Assembly: GCA_032622095.1 (NCBI GenBank)
Contig: CP136064.1
Coordinates: forward strand, 173,792,310-173,856,309
Length of the DNA stretch: 64,000 nt
Reading direction: 5' to 3'
Source of the DNA: Siphonodentalium dalli
Lineage: Eukaryota > Mollusca > Scaphopoda > Gadilida > Siphonodentaliidae
How positions within the stretch are numbered: the first letter of the stretch is position 1; the number at the start of each line of letters is the position of its first letter. This document shows, in pieces, positions 1 through 12,400 of this stretch. Below the pieces are notes generated by a model, which was not told where the DNA came from, searched no databases, and saw nothing but the letters and a program-made list of their open reading frames with translations. The translations under genes were made by a program, and so were the position numbers.

Positions 1-430
1 CATTTTCAAATAGAAAATACATATTCCCTAATAAGTTACTTACACACTGAACTACATGGTATATTCATTTTTATTCACAAAGAAGGGATCTATGAGATCC
101 GTTTAAAATTTATTATTTTGGTACGAAATAGCTTAATAGCTTAAGTACCTTTTTGAATCATTATTATGACGTAGCAGGTGACGTGCCTTCTAGCTGCATA
201 TTAGCAAGCTGACACTGTATTATGGCCTCTTTTCATCCTCTTACAAGATTCGAGGGGTGTGACCGAGCAGCGGGGAGGGGAAATCCCAATTTGGGAGGGA
301 CATGTGAGTTCAGTGTGTGAGTACCTTATTAGGGAATATGTATTTTCTATTTGAAAATGTTATTTCCCCTCAAAGATACATTACACACTGAACTACATGG
401 TAGAATCAACTCATAGGAGGAGGCAGTGAG
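1..430. mobile_element. Snapback element alpha: arm, inverted arm, direct arm (left end cut by the window)
   Basis: Arm 1-54 (TTTTCAAATAGAAAATACAT...CACACTGAACTACATGG) is repeated inverted at about 307-360, and its inner half appears again directly at 385-402. A GGGAGGG-containing motif lies just before the inverted arm (near 290-300), and AGGAGGAGGCAGTGAGG follows the last arm at 416. No ORF. The class is unknown; DIRS-type ends are one possibility. Confidence 0.55.
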
Positions 431-1546
431 GAATGAGATACTATTGTATTTTGGTTAAGAGCAATTCTTTTGAACCTGCTGAGTAGCAACAAATGGATTA
501 AAAGGTACCGATATCCCGACGTTTCGACACCAGAGGAAGGAAATCTATTGCTACCTGAATGGTCAATCTGGATGTAAAACGAGGAAGTGGGTTACTGTAA
601 ATACGATTAGAAACATACCACCTCATTTCTGGCGAAGAAAACCCAGATTTTAATAGCCACATCATCATGATTGTGAGTTCTGGGACATACTGTCAGTAAA
701 GGTGCAAACCCCAAATTGTCAAACTGGTCAAGGCTCCTTAATAATTATTTTGTGACTGACTGTCAAAATGACAGTATTTTACTTCGATTAATAAATACAC
801 CGGACATAAGCCATATTCCGTCAGACAATGACCATGACCGGTATTTACTTTAGAGCCTTGAAACTGGTTAGAAAAACCCCAGGTAAACTAAGTTCATCAG
901 GAGCGTTATAGGATTTTGAAATTCCTAAAATGTTTTCTGGTATCGAAACAATCGAGAAGAAAAAGTCCGGAGAGTCCCGAGTTGTAAACTACCTCCACAG
1001 CCTGTCGATCCGATCGAGTGTATTCAGTTACCTTGATTGAAAGGGCTACTTTGCAGTCTGAATGTAACATATTAGAAAATGTTTGGAAGAAGGATGCCCA
1101 TCGTGATGGAACAACTTCAAACAGTCGGAAAGAAGGAACAGGCCGTGGATGATGAAGGTCTAAAAACAACAAGAATGTTGATAACAAGAAGATTGTGTCT
1201 TCTTGTTATTCACTGATGGTTCGTAACAGACGAAGGGCCCGGGTCCATGAGCCGTTAGTGTTTTCAGCCCACCGCATTCACCAAGGAGAAAGCTTATACT
1301 CGCTTGAAATTTGGTCGAGAGGAGTTATGTCAGTGATGTGAACAGAAGGGCGAAAATTAATGAAGACCAGTCACATGTGTGTATGGTCGGACGGTTGTCT
1401 GCCGCTCATACAGCGAGGACCCGGACCCTAGTTCCTCCCCGTGGGCAGAGACTCTTCTGTCACCAACGGTTATTTCCTCATGTGCGCCGTTAAGACGGAT
1501 TGTCCGTCTGTTTGAGTTATTTTGGAGTCAAAAAAGGAGCAATGAG
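431..1546. other. No gene or repeat recognised
   Basis: Only short chance ORFs. No splice-bounded coding segment similar to EMC1 was seen on the minus strand. Confidence 0.5.
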
Positions 1547-1548
1547 TA

Positions 1549-1645
1549 CAGTAATGCCCTAAACAACTGACCCCCCCCCCCCCCCCCCCCCCAACCACCG
1601 CAGAACCACGGGCAACTCCCCAGGACCCAGTCGAAATTGCCAACT
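1549..1645. mobile_element. Palindromic MITE (CAGTAATGCCC family), single arm, T-to-C-changed copy
   Basis: Begins TACAGTAATGCCCTAAA like the family. From there about 15 of 18 expected Ts are C, with one A-to-C and no C-to-T, A-to-G or G-to-A changes. The expected CTCCTT has become a 22-base C run. The second arm is missing. Confidence 0.65.
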
Positions 1646-1853
1646 GTACACTACTGATCACCCCCTTCATACATATCATAAATATCAGTAAAATAGACCT
1701 GATGGTCCTTGTGAAGGAAGCATATTAAGAGGGAAAATGTCCTTCGCTTGGCCCCTATTTGACCAGGTGACCCCATTTAAAAAAAAATCTGAATTGCAGT
1801 CAAGGAAGAACATTCAATTCTATATAAGCCAAATAGTTCTTGCAAAACATATT

Positions 1854-2460
1854 TTAAGAATTACTATGCAGTGAAATAGTTAAGTCTCTGGCTCTCAATG
1901 TAAATTTGATACTGTAGATACTTCCCAGAAAATGAGGCCTAAGCAGAATGAGGTCTCCAGAAGGTGAATTTGGTGATGCTAGCCCGCTGTGTGGGATAGC
2001 ATCACAAAAAGCGTGTCTGTTCCTACATTGTGCATGCCTGGCCTCAAGCAACACAATGTATTATACAATCAAGCCTTGAAATAGTGTGAAAGTGTGTCTG
2101 TCATTTGCAGAATGAGGTCACCAGAGGGTGAATTTAGTGATGCTAGCCCCCAACTGCTATGGCAGACCTAGGATAAGATTGAAGTTCCCCAGTTGAAGTT
2201 GGTGATGTTCACCCATTGGGCACCTCAATTATGAATTTATCTTCTGCAAATTAGGGGATATAGAAACTTCCTAGAAGGGAAATGTAACTAACAACAATGT
2301 TAATTTGATACTATAGATACTTCCCAGAAGATGAGGCCTAAGCAGAATGAGGTCTCCAGAGGGTGAATTTGGTGATGCTAGGCCGCTGTGTGGCATAGAA
2401 TCACTAAATTCACCCTCTGGGGACCTCATTCTGCAAATGACATTAGTCCTGATATGAACA
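1854..2460. repeat. Hairpin-repeat cluster (GCAGAATGAGGTC family), several partial copies and one full hairpin
   Basis: The full hairpin at 2343-2438 pairs GCAGAATGAGGTCTCCAGAG with its return arm. Partial arms lie at 1947-2006 and 2108-2155. The linker ACTTCCCAGAAGATGAGGCC occurs twice. Every arm carries the core AGGGTGAATTTGGTGATGC. Confidence 0.75.
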
Positions 2461-2599
2461 ATACATGAGAGATTGGGAATTAATGACATCTAGCAAATCT
2501 GCAGGAATGTTTATAAACATATCAAGATTGACATGATTGTGTCCGCATACCCAGCATATATACAGTTACAGCCAAAGTAAATGCTTCTTATTAATGATT

Positions 2600-3449
2600 C
2601 TGTCAAGAATTTGAGTAAATTTTATTTTTGAGACCAGGCCAGGGTGGCAGAAGCAGTGCACTTGAGTGAAGGGCCAGGGGCCACAACCTACAGAAATGTA
2701 ATGGCATTAGTTTTTCAATTTTCAAAAAATGTTAAACAATATATATATATATATATAATTGACCATGGAGTTAAATACCATTTTTTTTTTTTTTTAATAT
2801 TCTAATAAAAAAAAAACAATTCCACAGTTTTTTTTAAATATTCTTTTATTTTTTAATATATCATTTCTTTTCTATTCTTTTCTTTTTTGGTTAAAGAGTT
2901 TAATCTGAATTTTTTTTTCTGAGTTATGTCCCTGGCCCCACCCACATTTGACCCAGTGACCTCATTTGAACAAATCTGAACCCCAGCCAACCAATGATCC
3001 TTCATACCAAATATGAACCCATTTGGCCTGATGGTATTCGAGAAGAAGATGTTTAAAAGAATTACTATGGAGGGAAAGAGTTATGGCCCTGGTTTCTCAA
3101 CTAATCAACCTGGTGACCTCATTTGAACAAATCTGAATGTGAGTCACTTAGGGAACATCCACACCAAATATGAACCCATTACGCCTTATGGTTCTGGAAA
3201 AGAAGTCGTTCTAAGAATTACTATCAAGGAATAGAGTTGTGGCCCTGCTTTCGCAACTATTTAACCCAGTGACCTCATTTGAACAAATCTGAATGAAAGT
3301 CATCTAGGAAACATCCACACCAAATATGAACCAATTCGGTCCAATGGAACTTCAGAAGAAGATGTTCAAAGAATTGTTGACGGACGGACGGATGACGGAC
3401 GAAGAGTGATGACTATAGCTACACCGGAGACTTCGTCTCAGGTGAGCTA
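2600..3449. repeat. Interspersed repeat with ~120-bp subrepeats, (GACG)n tail and 3' hairpin
   Basis: Three subrepeats (ATTTGACCCAGTGACCTCATT...GAATTACTATGGAGGG), then GACGGACGGACGG, GTGATGACTATAGCT and a terminal hairpin ending GGTGAGCTA. Its 5' part is AT-rich low-complexity DNA with (AT)n at 2742-2757. Confidence 0.75.
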
Positions 3450-4127
3450 AAAACTCATTGGGATTTTTCTAAGGCTGTAGAGCCAAAAGCTAATGAATGT
3501 TCTACGCAAATAGAAACGTGAGTCGCAGCTTGGTTTGCAGAAAAGCCAGATTGATTCTCGCAAATATGTTGGAAGGATTCCAAGGCTTGGTGTTACGCCA
3601 CGCGGAACCTTTAGTAAGGGCGAAAGATGATCTGTGTAATGATGAAAATTTACATTCAGAAAAATCGATCGGTCACCCATAAACAAAGTACAATGCCAAT
3701 CAGTGACAAGTGGAAAGGTAATAAATTTGAGCCCTGGTAAAACTCCATGGTTTTAAAACAAGCTCAGTGTCTGTTAAAAGTCTCTGCCCAGGCCGATGAC
3801 TGCGCTATGTTCACTGTGATGGACAGCACCCGAGATTACCCGGCATTAGACGGCGCGCTGTCTGTGGCCCAATGCTCAGTTCCCCCTCGAACCCCCCCAG
3901 GACACATACCAGAGGAGAGAAACTGCGTCTGATACCCCTCGATGCCCTGCAATTGACTCTATTTCTTTTTCACACAGACACCAGAAAAAGCAGCAAGTGC
4001 TTTCCGAAATCCAAAGTGAGAATCGTAATTCGCGTTGAATGGCAAGCAGCCCTGTTAATTAGAATTGTAATCTAAATGTCAGATCTTCATACCCAACCAA
4101 TGGATTTTTTTCTGTATAGTAAACAAG
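3450..4127. other. No gene recognised
   Basis: Unique-looking sequence with short overlapping ORFs on both strands, none with family motifs. Confidence 0.45.
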
Positions 4128-4812
4128 AGCATCGCTAGGGTATGGCAAAATACGCCTTTTAGCTATTTCGAATTGTACCTCCGCAAAATAAAATAATACT
4201 TTGGGCTTACATTTGAAGAATATCTGATATACCCCTAATTTCAATGCCAAAATGCGGTCAATTCTAAGTCGAAAAATGGCTGTAACTCATGTGAAAATAA
4301 TTAGACAGAACCTATTTCGAACTTGGCCTGTAGTTTTAGCCGGGAAATACACATACCAGCTTTGGTTCAGATCAAATAATCAAAACTGGAGTTATCGGTC
4401 GGAAACCGAAATGTTATGAAATTCTAAGTCGAAAAAGGGCCGTAACTCAAGTAAAAATAATTGGACGGAACCCATATTCGAACTTGGCCTGTAGTTTTAG
4501 CTGGGAAATACACATACCAACTTTGGTTCAGATCAAATAATCCAAACTGGAGTTATCGGTCGGAAACAAAAAATATTAACAGACGGTCAAATTCTAAGTC
4601 GAAAAAGGGCCGTAACTCATGTAAAAATAATTGAACGGAACCCATATTCGAACTTGGCCTGTATCTTCAGCTGGGAAATACACATACCAACTTTGGTTCA
4701 GATCAAATAATCCAAACTGGAGTTATCGATCGGAAACCAAAAATGTTAACGGACGGACGGACGGCGGACAGACTGATTACATAATACAACCTTTTTTCAA
4801 AAAGGGCGTATA
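4128..4812. repeat. pearl/BIV160-like element: three ~160-bp core repeats plus (GGAC)n
   Basis: Units start ATTCTAAGTCGAAAAA at about 4260, 4419 and 4591, each reading GGGCCGTAACTC...GGAGTTATCGGTCGGAAAC. They are followed by (GGAC)n at 4750-4775 and a CCTTTTTTCAAAAAGG hairpin. Core repeats, tetranucleotide tract and hairpin are the pearl / Helentron-associated layout of bivalves. Confidence 0.7.
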
Positions 4813-5323
4813 AAAACTGAATAACGAGGGCTGGGTAAAGCCTGGAAAGAGGCATCGAGGTATGATTAATGTGCAGACTCTTTCCCCCCTAACCCTGAGC
4901 CAGCTTAAAACCTGACGAGAAGCAGAATCATGCTGTGCAGCCATTAGGGCAGCGGCGACACATTTGGTCACGACACGATACAAATCCAGATAACCGACCA
5001 ATGAAACGATACAGATAACGATACACTACACTTGTGTTTCTAAATGAACACTATCTGCATTGAACTACATGGTTATTGGGCAGATCAGTCAAATATACAT
5101 AGAATACACCGAAACTTTGGTTTACACTAGCCCATAGATCTGCAGATATTACTTGATTCGTGTATCGCTATACACGTATCACCCCAATGAAATTTACGAT
5201 GAATCGCTACAGCCCCAGCCGCTACACGTGCTATAATTTGCCTTCCGCCAATTATCAAGCATTTTAAGGCCATGCAGAGTCCCGGGAAGCGGTTTTATCA
5301 GCAATTCCACCCGAGGGTGGACT
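4813..5323. other. No gene recognised
   Basis: AT-rich with CGATACA-type short repeats (4978-5030) and the inverted GTGTATCGCTATACAC near 5159. Confidence 0.45.
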
Positions 5324-6104
5324 CCAGGGAGCAAATTACTTTGGAAATTTTGATTATCAAATAGCCTCACATTGACATGATTAGATAGCATTGTTCCAGG
5401 GATTCCGCTATACCGGCAGGGGGTCCTTTTGACGGCCCCATTCCCCTAGCCAAGTTTTCCCCTAGACAAGTTTTCCCCTGACGCATTCCCCTCCCAGACC
5501 AAAAATAATCATAGGACTGGCCGGTATGCCGACTGTAGGTATAATTGTCCAGATGACTCCCGAATGTCGTAATATTAACTCCCGTCGCATCTGTTTCAAT
5601 TACAACAATAATAAGACACCATCATCGTGCCAGAAACCATATAACATTACCGATTACGACAATAACAACCCCGTTGTAACGCCGAAAATTACGTCTCTGG
5701 TGCTACCAACCTCATTCATTTCAAAGTATTAAGTTCCGACTGTATTCCCCAAGATGTGTATAATTATTAAAGTGCGAAATGCCATATGTATGCCCTTTAT
5801 CTCATACTATCAACCCAGATCAACAGCTGGGAATACGAAATCAGATTATATCGCCATTAAGTCGGCACAACCTATTTATTCTGGGCGTGCTGGACAATGC
5901 ATTTCTGGTGTTGCACTTTTCTAAATTTTCGAGGCAGGTGTTCTGATTTCCTCTATCTACAAACTGGCCCCATTCCCCTACCCCCTAGCGGAAACCCTGA
6001 TTGTTCTCAATCTCACATCACATAAAATTCATACCAAATTGCATGGCTATTATCCATATTTGGATGGCAAATTGCGATGCGATACCAGTTAATTTGCTCC
6101 CTGG
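5324..6104. mobile_element. MITE with CCAGGGAGCAAATTA ends, split by a nested hAT-like MITE
   Basis: Left end CCAGGGAGCAAATTACTT, right end GTTAATTTGCTCCCTGG. Compared with the uninterrupted relative at 7974-8138, both halves are present in order and the 603-bp element at 5397-5999 sits between them. Confidence 0.75.
5397..5999. mobile_element. hAT-like MITE nested in another MITE
   Basis: Termini CAGGGATTCCGCTA and TAGCGGAAACCCTG are inverted repeats. ATTGTTC is duplicated on both sides (5390-5396 and 6000-6006). The insertion point is confirmed by the empty relative at 7974-8138. Confidence 0.8.
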
Positions 6105-6194
6105 GGGGGGGGGGGGAAATCTGAGGTAGGATCCAGCAGGAGCGGTCGAGCATGGTCGGATCCGTGAACACTGGAACACTGAACACTGAACACT

Positions 6195-7530
6195 GAATCG
6201 CAGACTATTGCGAATCATGGGAACTTACCGTCAACGTACAAAAGACAAAGGTTATGGTTTTCGGAAATAAACGTATTCACACGCCCCCAAAGTTCATCTT
6301 GAACGGTAACGAGCTTGAAATTGTTGACGAATTTACATACCTTGGTATTGACTTGTTCTTTAACGGCAGATTTTGTCGTGCAGTCAAGAAAACTCGGATA
6401 AAAGCTACTAAAGCAATGTACGCGCTACTTTCGAAAGTGCGTAATCTTAATTTATCTGTCGATTTATCTTTGAAACTGTTTGACTATCTAGCCCAACCGA
6501 TTTTATTGTACGGTTGTGAGATTTGGGGGTTCGAAAATTGTCGCGATATTGAAACGGTACATTTAGGATTTTGTAAAACATTGACGAATATGAAAAGTGG
6601 CACGCCGAGTTATATGGTTTATGGAGAGTTAGGCCGATGGCCTTTCTCTATTGAGATCAAGAAGAGAATGATCTCATATTGGTGCCGTATTATAAAGAAA
6701 GATACAGGTATAACATCAGTACTTTATAAATTATTGCTTGAATTGCACAAAACTAAACGCGTACGTTATATTGATCATATTTCAGGAGTTCTCGAGTCCG
6801 CAAATCTCAATGATAACTGGGACAACCAAACTCCTCTGCCATGCAGCTCCTTTAGAAGATTTAATGATACACTAATTCAAGAGTTTAGAACTCAGTGGCG
6901 AAACAATGTTGATTCTTCGGATAGAGGGGAGTTTTATAAACACATGAAAGTACAGCCTTCAATTAGCTGGCACTACATGAACATGCCATTTGGCATGATG
7001 GTTTACGTTCAGAAAATGAGAACGTCCAATCATAGATTAGGTATTGAGACCGGTAGATGGAAAAAACGGAATCGCAATCATAAAAGCAGCAACAAAGATA
7101 GTTCATGCGCACTTTGTAACGCCTGACTATGCGATGAATTCCATTTTATTATTATGTGTCCGCAACTTGAACAATTACGAAACAAATACATTCCGAAGGC
7201 ATGTTATGACGAACCTTCGAGATAACTTTTATTCGAACTTCTAAATTCGACCAACCCTGACATATTAAACAATTTGGCAATCTTTATAAAACTCGGGTTG
7301 AAAAATTTTTAGTGGAAAGGACACAATCATGAATGATGAATAAGGTTCGTAATAAATGCAAATATTGTTTGTTTGTTTGTAGCTTTATTGTGCGTGTTTT
7401 GTATGTTTAGTGTATGCTAATGATGCGTGTTTGTTTGTTTCAATTTGTCAAATGTATCTTGTATGTTTACAACATCTAGTTTATTGTGATCATTATATAT
7501 AATTTTCTATATGTGTAAATAGTGTAAATA
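6195..7530 (+). mobile_element. 5'-truncated non-LTR retrotransposon (C-terminal part of reverse transcriptase ORF, plus 3' UTR)
   Basis: The reading frame enters at about 6203 as CESWELTVNVQKTKVMVFG, typical of the post-catalytic RT region of LINEs, and runs to a stop at 7126. EFTYLG, LYGCEIWG and the following Arg/Lys-rich region are characteristic. The terminal cysteine region (CALCN) shifts frame at about 7120 and continues as FHFIIMCPQLEQLRNKY, completing a C-x2-C...H-x4-C motif typical of molluscan LINEs. The 5' end is missing, as expected from aborted reverse transcription. The 3' UTR has TTTG repeats near 7370 and 7430. Confidence 0.8.
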
Positions 7531-7973
7531 GTTAACCATCGCTCATGTTCCATGTAAAAATGGCTGAGATTAAAGCATCATTCATAACCCACCCTCGGAA
7601 CAGTATGGCGCCTTGTGCCTACAGGGACATCATGGTGTTTGCGGCTCGGCCACCTCAAGGTCTGCATGGAACGAGGAATTGGATTAGCCTGAGCATGCTT
7701 GACAATGGGGTTCCTGAAGCCGAGGCCACACGAGGAAGAAAAATAGCCTGTTTTTGACCGTTTATAAGGATCAGGAAAGGGACCTCAAAATTTACCATCA
7801 AATTTATGACTTGTGTCAGAGCGATCTGATCACTGGACACCAAGTTATTTTGTTGGCAAACAACCTCAGTGTGTATTGTAAACGAATTCATAGTTAACTA
7901 TGAACCAAGCAAAACCACACAAAGTGAGTTAATTCATAGATAAACGAAAATGGGCCCAAACTCCCTAAATTTG

Positions 7974-8138
7974 CAGGGAGCAAATTACTTATGAAATTTT
8001 TATTAGCAAATAACCGCACAATGACATGATTAGATATAATTGTGCTAATTCATAGCAAAGTCATGACAAATTACATAGCTATAATCCCTACAAATGTGGG
8101 CAGCAAATTGCGATGCGATGCCAGCTAATTTGCTCCCT
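7974..8138. mobile_element. Uninterrupted MITE with AGGGAGCAAATTA ends
   Basis: CAGGGAGCAAATTACTT...GCTAATTTGCTCCCT; interior CATGATTAGATA and GCAAATTGCGATGCGAT match both halves of the split copy at 5324-6104. Confidence 0.8.
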
Positions 8139-8689
8139 ACTCATTCGTTAAATTTGTCAACATGAAACATATTTGTGAGCGACAATTTCAACGTAAACAA
8201 AACGAACGTTGTCACATGACAATTTCAACGTAAACAAATTTACAAATCCAATGTTGTCTCACTGATCAAAGGTTCGAAATAATACTTATATTCTAAAACC
8301 ACATGAACAGAGATAACATAGCAAATGGACTGTGTAAACATTGTTCCAAAAGAGAGTTCGACACGCATACCGGAAAAGACAAATTCATTTCGGAATTGTA
8401 AACCACGTGCGTGGTTACCGGAAGTTGGGAAATTCCCCACAATTCTCAACAGAACAAAGATATATTTTATTTTGCGTAAGACAAATAAATTCAAGTGAAA
8501 TTGAATGAAATTGTCACTCTGATATTAATTTAATAAGTATGTGTCGTTTCCAAAATTGATACGAAGTCACAACAAGTTAAAAATTGGAACGGATTAGGTT
8601 AAACTAAAAAATGAACCCGACAATAATGTGTGGTTCATTTTCCTCATAGCGTTACCTCAATCTTGAACACAAAGATGAAAAGAAGCCGT
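8139..8689. other. No gene; one short direct repeat
   Basis: GACAATTTCAACGTAAACAAA occurs at 8179 and 8218. Nothing else recognised. Confidence 0.5.
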
Positions 8690-8890
8690 AATACAGTGTC
8701 AGCTTGCTAATATGCAGCTAGAATGCACGTGACCTGCTATGTCATAATAATGATTCAAAAAGGTACTTAAGCTATATTTCGTACCAAAATAACAAATTTT
8801 AAACAAATCTCATAGATCCCTTCTTTGTGAATAAAAATTAATATACCATGTAGTTCAGTGTGTAACATATCTTTGAGGGGAATAGATAGT
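8690..8890. mobile_element. Related single-arm copy of snapback element alpha (reverse orientation)
   Basis: Reverse complement of 43-235, about 90 percent identical by eye. Beyond the arm it continues as CCCCTCAAAGATATGTTACA, the sequence that in alpha precedes the third arm, so the two flanks are joined differently here. Confidence 0.65.
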
Positions 8891-9318
8891 TCAGGTACTT
8901 ATCAAAACGATTTAATATGATTTGGTGTATTGTGGAGTGCAAACTGCCATGTGGCATTAAAGAGAAGTAAAGCACTACACAGCACAGAGTCATTATTTTA
9001 CTCTGATTATATCTTGTAACTCTTGTTGGTAGAATCATTATGTTTTGTTTATCAGTGAATAATTCGGGACAATATAAAGACTAAATATTTAGATTTTTCT
9101 GTAGCAGTTTTCAGAGTAAAAACAAACAATTCTAAAATATTCAGTTGAAATATTCCACAACCATACTTGAATATTAGAGATTTTAAGCAGTGTAGTGGCT
9201 TAATATACATGCATAGTGATATATAAAATTGAAGAAGTGAAATTGGCAAAATAGGTAAAATTTATACCATCAGTAAGGATAGAAAGCACAAACAAAGGCA
9301 TGTTCAATCTCAACTCAC

Positions 9319-9421
9319 CTCAAATGGGGATTTAAGGAAATTATCCTGCGATGAGAAATCAAGTGAATACAGTGCACCATCACCAAGACACACCAGGTAT
9401 CTCTCCCTCAATATGGCACAA
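9319..9421 (-). CDS. EMC1: EMC1 exon 8 (last one visible)
   Basis: CAILRERYLVCLGDGALYSL, then DFSS...SPFE; residues 221-255. Acceptor ttacag, donor GAG|GTGAGT in phase 0, so another exon must follow to the left. Confidence 0.88.
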
Positions 9422-12400
9422 CTGTAAGGAAAGAATACAGCTCATATCAGAACAAGTGTACCGCACAGAGTATCCCCGGCAAAGGCAGATTTCCGCTGAT
9501 ATTCATTAATTTTCTGATCGGTTAATTCAAAATATGTCTTAATCCGACCTGCGATGACTGGACAAAATCTGTTGCAGGTGGATGTCCTTCAGATGGTTCA
9601 TGAATATACCAAAGATCATTCACAACCAATCTATTAAAGAGATTTGTATAAAATGTGTATTTCAATTTAAGGGACATAACTTGAAAACGAATGTTTAAAT
9701 CATGTTACATGTGGATATTGTTCCACTCATGCAGCCTCAAGAGTACACTAAAATAATTCAAACATGACCTATGACTGAGATGCAGAGATGATAAGTTGAC
9801 ACAAACACATTTTTCACTAAGGAGCATAACTCTGCAAAAAATGGATGGACAAAACTAATTCCATGTGGATATCATTTCTCTCATGGCAATTCATCTGCAC
9901 AACAAAGATCATTTGAATTCGACGACCATTGACTTAGATGAAGAGCTCCAAAGATTGGATGGAAGTAAATATATTTTTCACTCGGAGAGTGAATAACTCT
10001 GCGAAAAATGAATAGACGAAACCCGTTCTATATGGATATCTTTTCTGTCATAGTGATTAATCTGCATACCAAAGATATTTGATGGAACCAATTTCTATAT
10101 CCCCTGCCGGTTTTCGTTTCAACCTGCCAATGACAATTACAGGTCAGTCATTTCAAAGCTTGGAAATACTGTCTGGTTTCACACATGCCAAATAAGTCCG
10201 AATTTAGATTTCTTGCAACATTTGATTTAAATTTACATGGGGTGCATGTACAGTCAAGGGCACTAAATTGTTACTACTTCATGTAAACTTTTTAGACTGA
10301 CAAAACTCTGCAAATGTCTAAAGGGTATATTATATTCCTATTTTAATCAAAATTCCGATTCATTGAAAATTACCCCAAGCCCAAATGGGAACAATAATTT
10401 AAGGTTACCTTCACAGAATAGTTAAGGTGTATTCAGGGTTTCAGTCCAATTTTATAGGACATATTTCAATTCTTATTAAGATTTCAGTGAATGGAACGAA
10501 AGACACTGTGACAATGAATATGTTCTATCCATTTATTTCATATAGTTTTGATGTTTAAGAGGGACATTAATAATTAGTTTGTTAATTTTTCAATAACAAA
10601 ATTAATTATTTTATTTGGTATATATAGGAACCTGTTATATGTTGCATTGTTTTCCAACATTTTTTCAGTGGAACAAAACAAAACACGGTTTTAACCTCTT
10701 CGCTGCTATGACATCTGTAACTGTTACCGACGTAAAAGTAAATGTCATGTGCTATATGGTCCATAGTACCTACTTCAGCATGCTAACAGTAGGCCATTAT
10801 TAATAACTGGAACTCAGAGATTTGTGCATCGGAATAACTGTATCTCGAAGATTCAAACAGTGTATGATGTTCCACGATTGAGTCAGTTTTATGGTTATAT
10901 TTTTCCACTGGAAAATGGCAATAATGCCAAGCCCAGCACACGACTTCATAATGTCATTTAGCAGGGAAGAGGTTAAATTAGATTATGTACAAGTCTGCAA
11001 ATAGTGTGTCTGTCATGTGCAGAATGAGGTCCCCAAAGGGTGAATTTAGAGATGATATCCCGCACAGTGGGCTAGCATCACCCAATTCACCCTCTGGGGA
11101 CCTCATTCTGCTTAGGACTCATCTTCTGGGCTATAGTCTTAGATTAACATTGTTTTAGTTAGTTTTTCCCTTCTGGGAAGCTTCTATATCACTTAATTTG
11201 CAGAAGATAAAATGCATAATCGAGGGGACTAATGGGTTAACAAAACCAACTTCAACCGGCAGAATAAGGTTCGAAGAGGGTTAATTTGGTGATGCTAGCC
11301 CACCTTGCGGGATAGCATCACTAAATTCACCCTCTGGGGACCTCAATCTGCACCATGTTTGCAGCCTTGATTGTGTATGTAGTTGTTGTAGGTCTGGAAC
11401 CCTGAATTCATATTCAAACATGTTAAGGCTGGCAACATTGATCAACATACTTTGAGCTTTCTTTAATCCATGGAGCTGGAAATGTCTTCTGTGATTTGAC
11501 CTGACCATCATGTGATACTGTAACCATGTTTACATGTTGGTTATCGCTTATACCAAATGCAGCAATATTTTGTCCACTGTTCCCTAGTAAACTGTACACT
11601 AACTTGTCACTGAAAGATACAAACATACAGTATTAAAATTAATCAATTAGTATATTTCAGACCAAAAACAGGGCCAAAGGGAAAATATTTCCATTAACCC
11701 AAACAATCCCTATTTTAGCAATGAACTCAATTCTTTTCTGTTGGAGAAAGTCTCCCCTTGGATCAAGTAATAGAGCATGATAGCAGGAAAGCAAAAAATT
11801 TGCACTAGTCAAAACTATTGAGACAAAACGGCATAAGCACCTGTGGCATCTGCTATACTCATCATCATCTGGATCACTGTTTAGTACAACACCGGCTATA
11901 TAAACTGACCATACAGCCTACATAGCAACCCTATAAAGGACACCGATTGTTTGCTCATCACCACTTCAAAACATAATCTTGCTGACGAGCCACATTTTGT
12001 AACAGAACCGGTCAGAATTCTTTACATAAAATTACTTATTTTACTTGTTCTGTAGTTCCCAATTCCTTCTTATTAACAGAATGATATCAGGTTCATTACA
12101 ATTTCAACCTTTCATGACTTCTATCTGTTGTGTCCATAGATCACAATATCTGTTTTATGGCACTTATCTGATTGATGATCAACTAAACTAGATTTTGTCA
12201 CAATTAGAGGCACAAAAGGATTTCAGCAAAACATAATGTTATTTTTGAAAGGTTTCAAACAGTTAATAACTGAGTGACTTCGCGATTGCTGCAGCTAGTT
12301 GCAGCTGGAGATGACACCTTCAAGTTACCGATGGCCAGGATAAGTGATGTCACATTTCCACCAATCCTGGTTGCGAGTTCGCATACTACCGATCATATCT

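Noticed and set aside
5041-5075. TTGAACTACATGGTTATTGGGC as another snapback arm.
   Set aside because: Only about 14 bases match the core and none of the other parts of the architecture are nearby.
11281-11511. Continuation of EMC1 exon 7 past 11451 in another frame.
   Set aside because: The EMC1 frame meets a stop soon after the good GTATGT donor, and the phase at 11451 fits exon 8 exactly.
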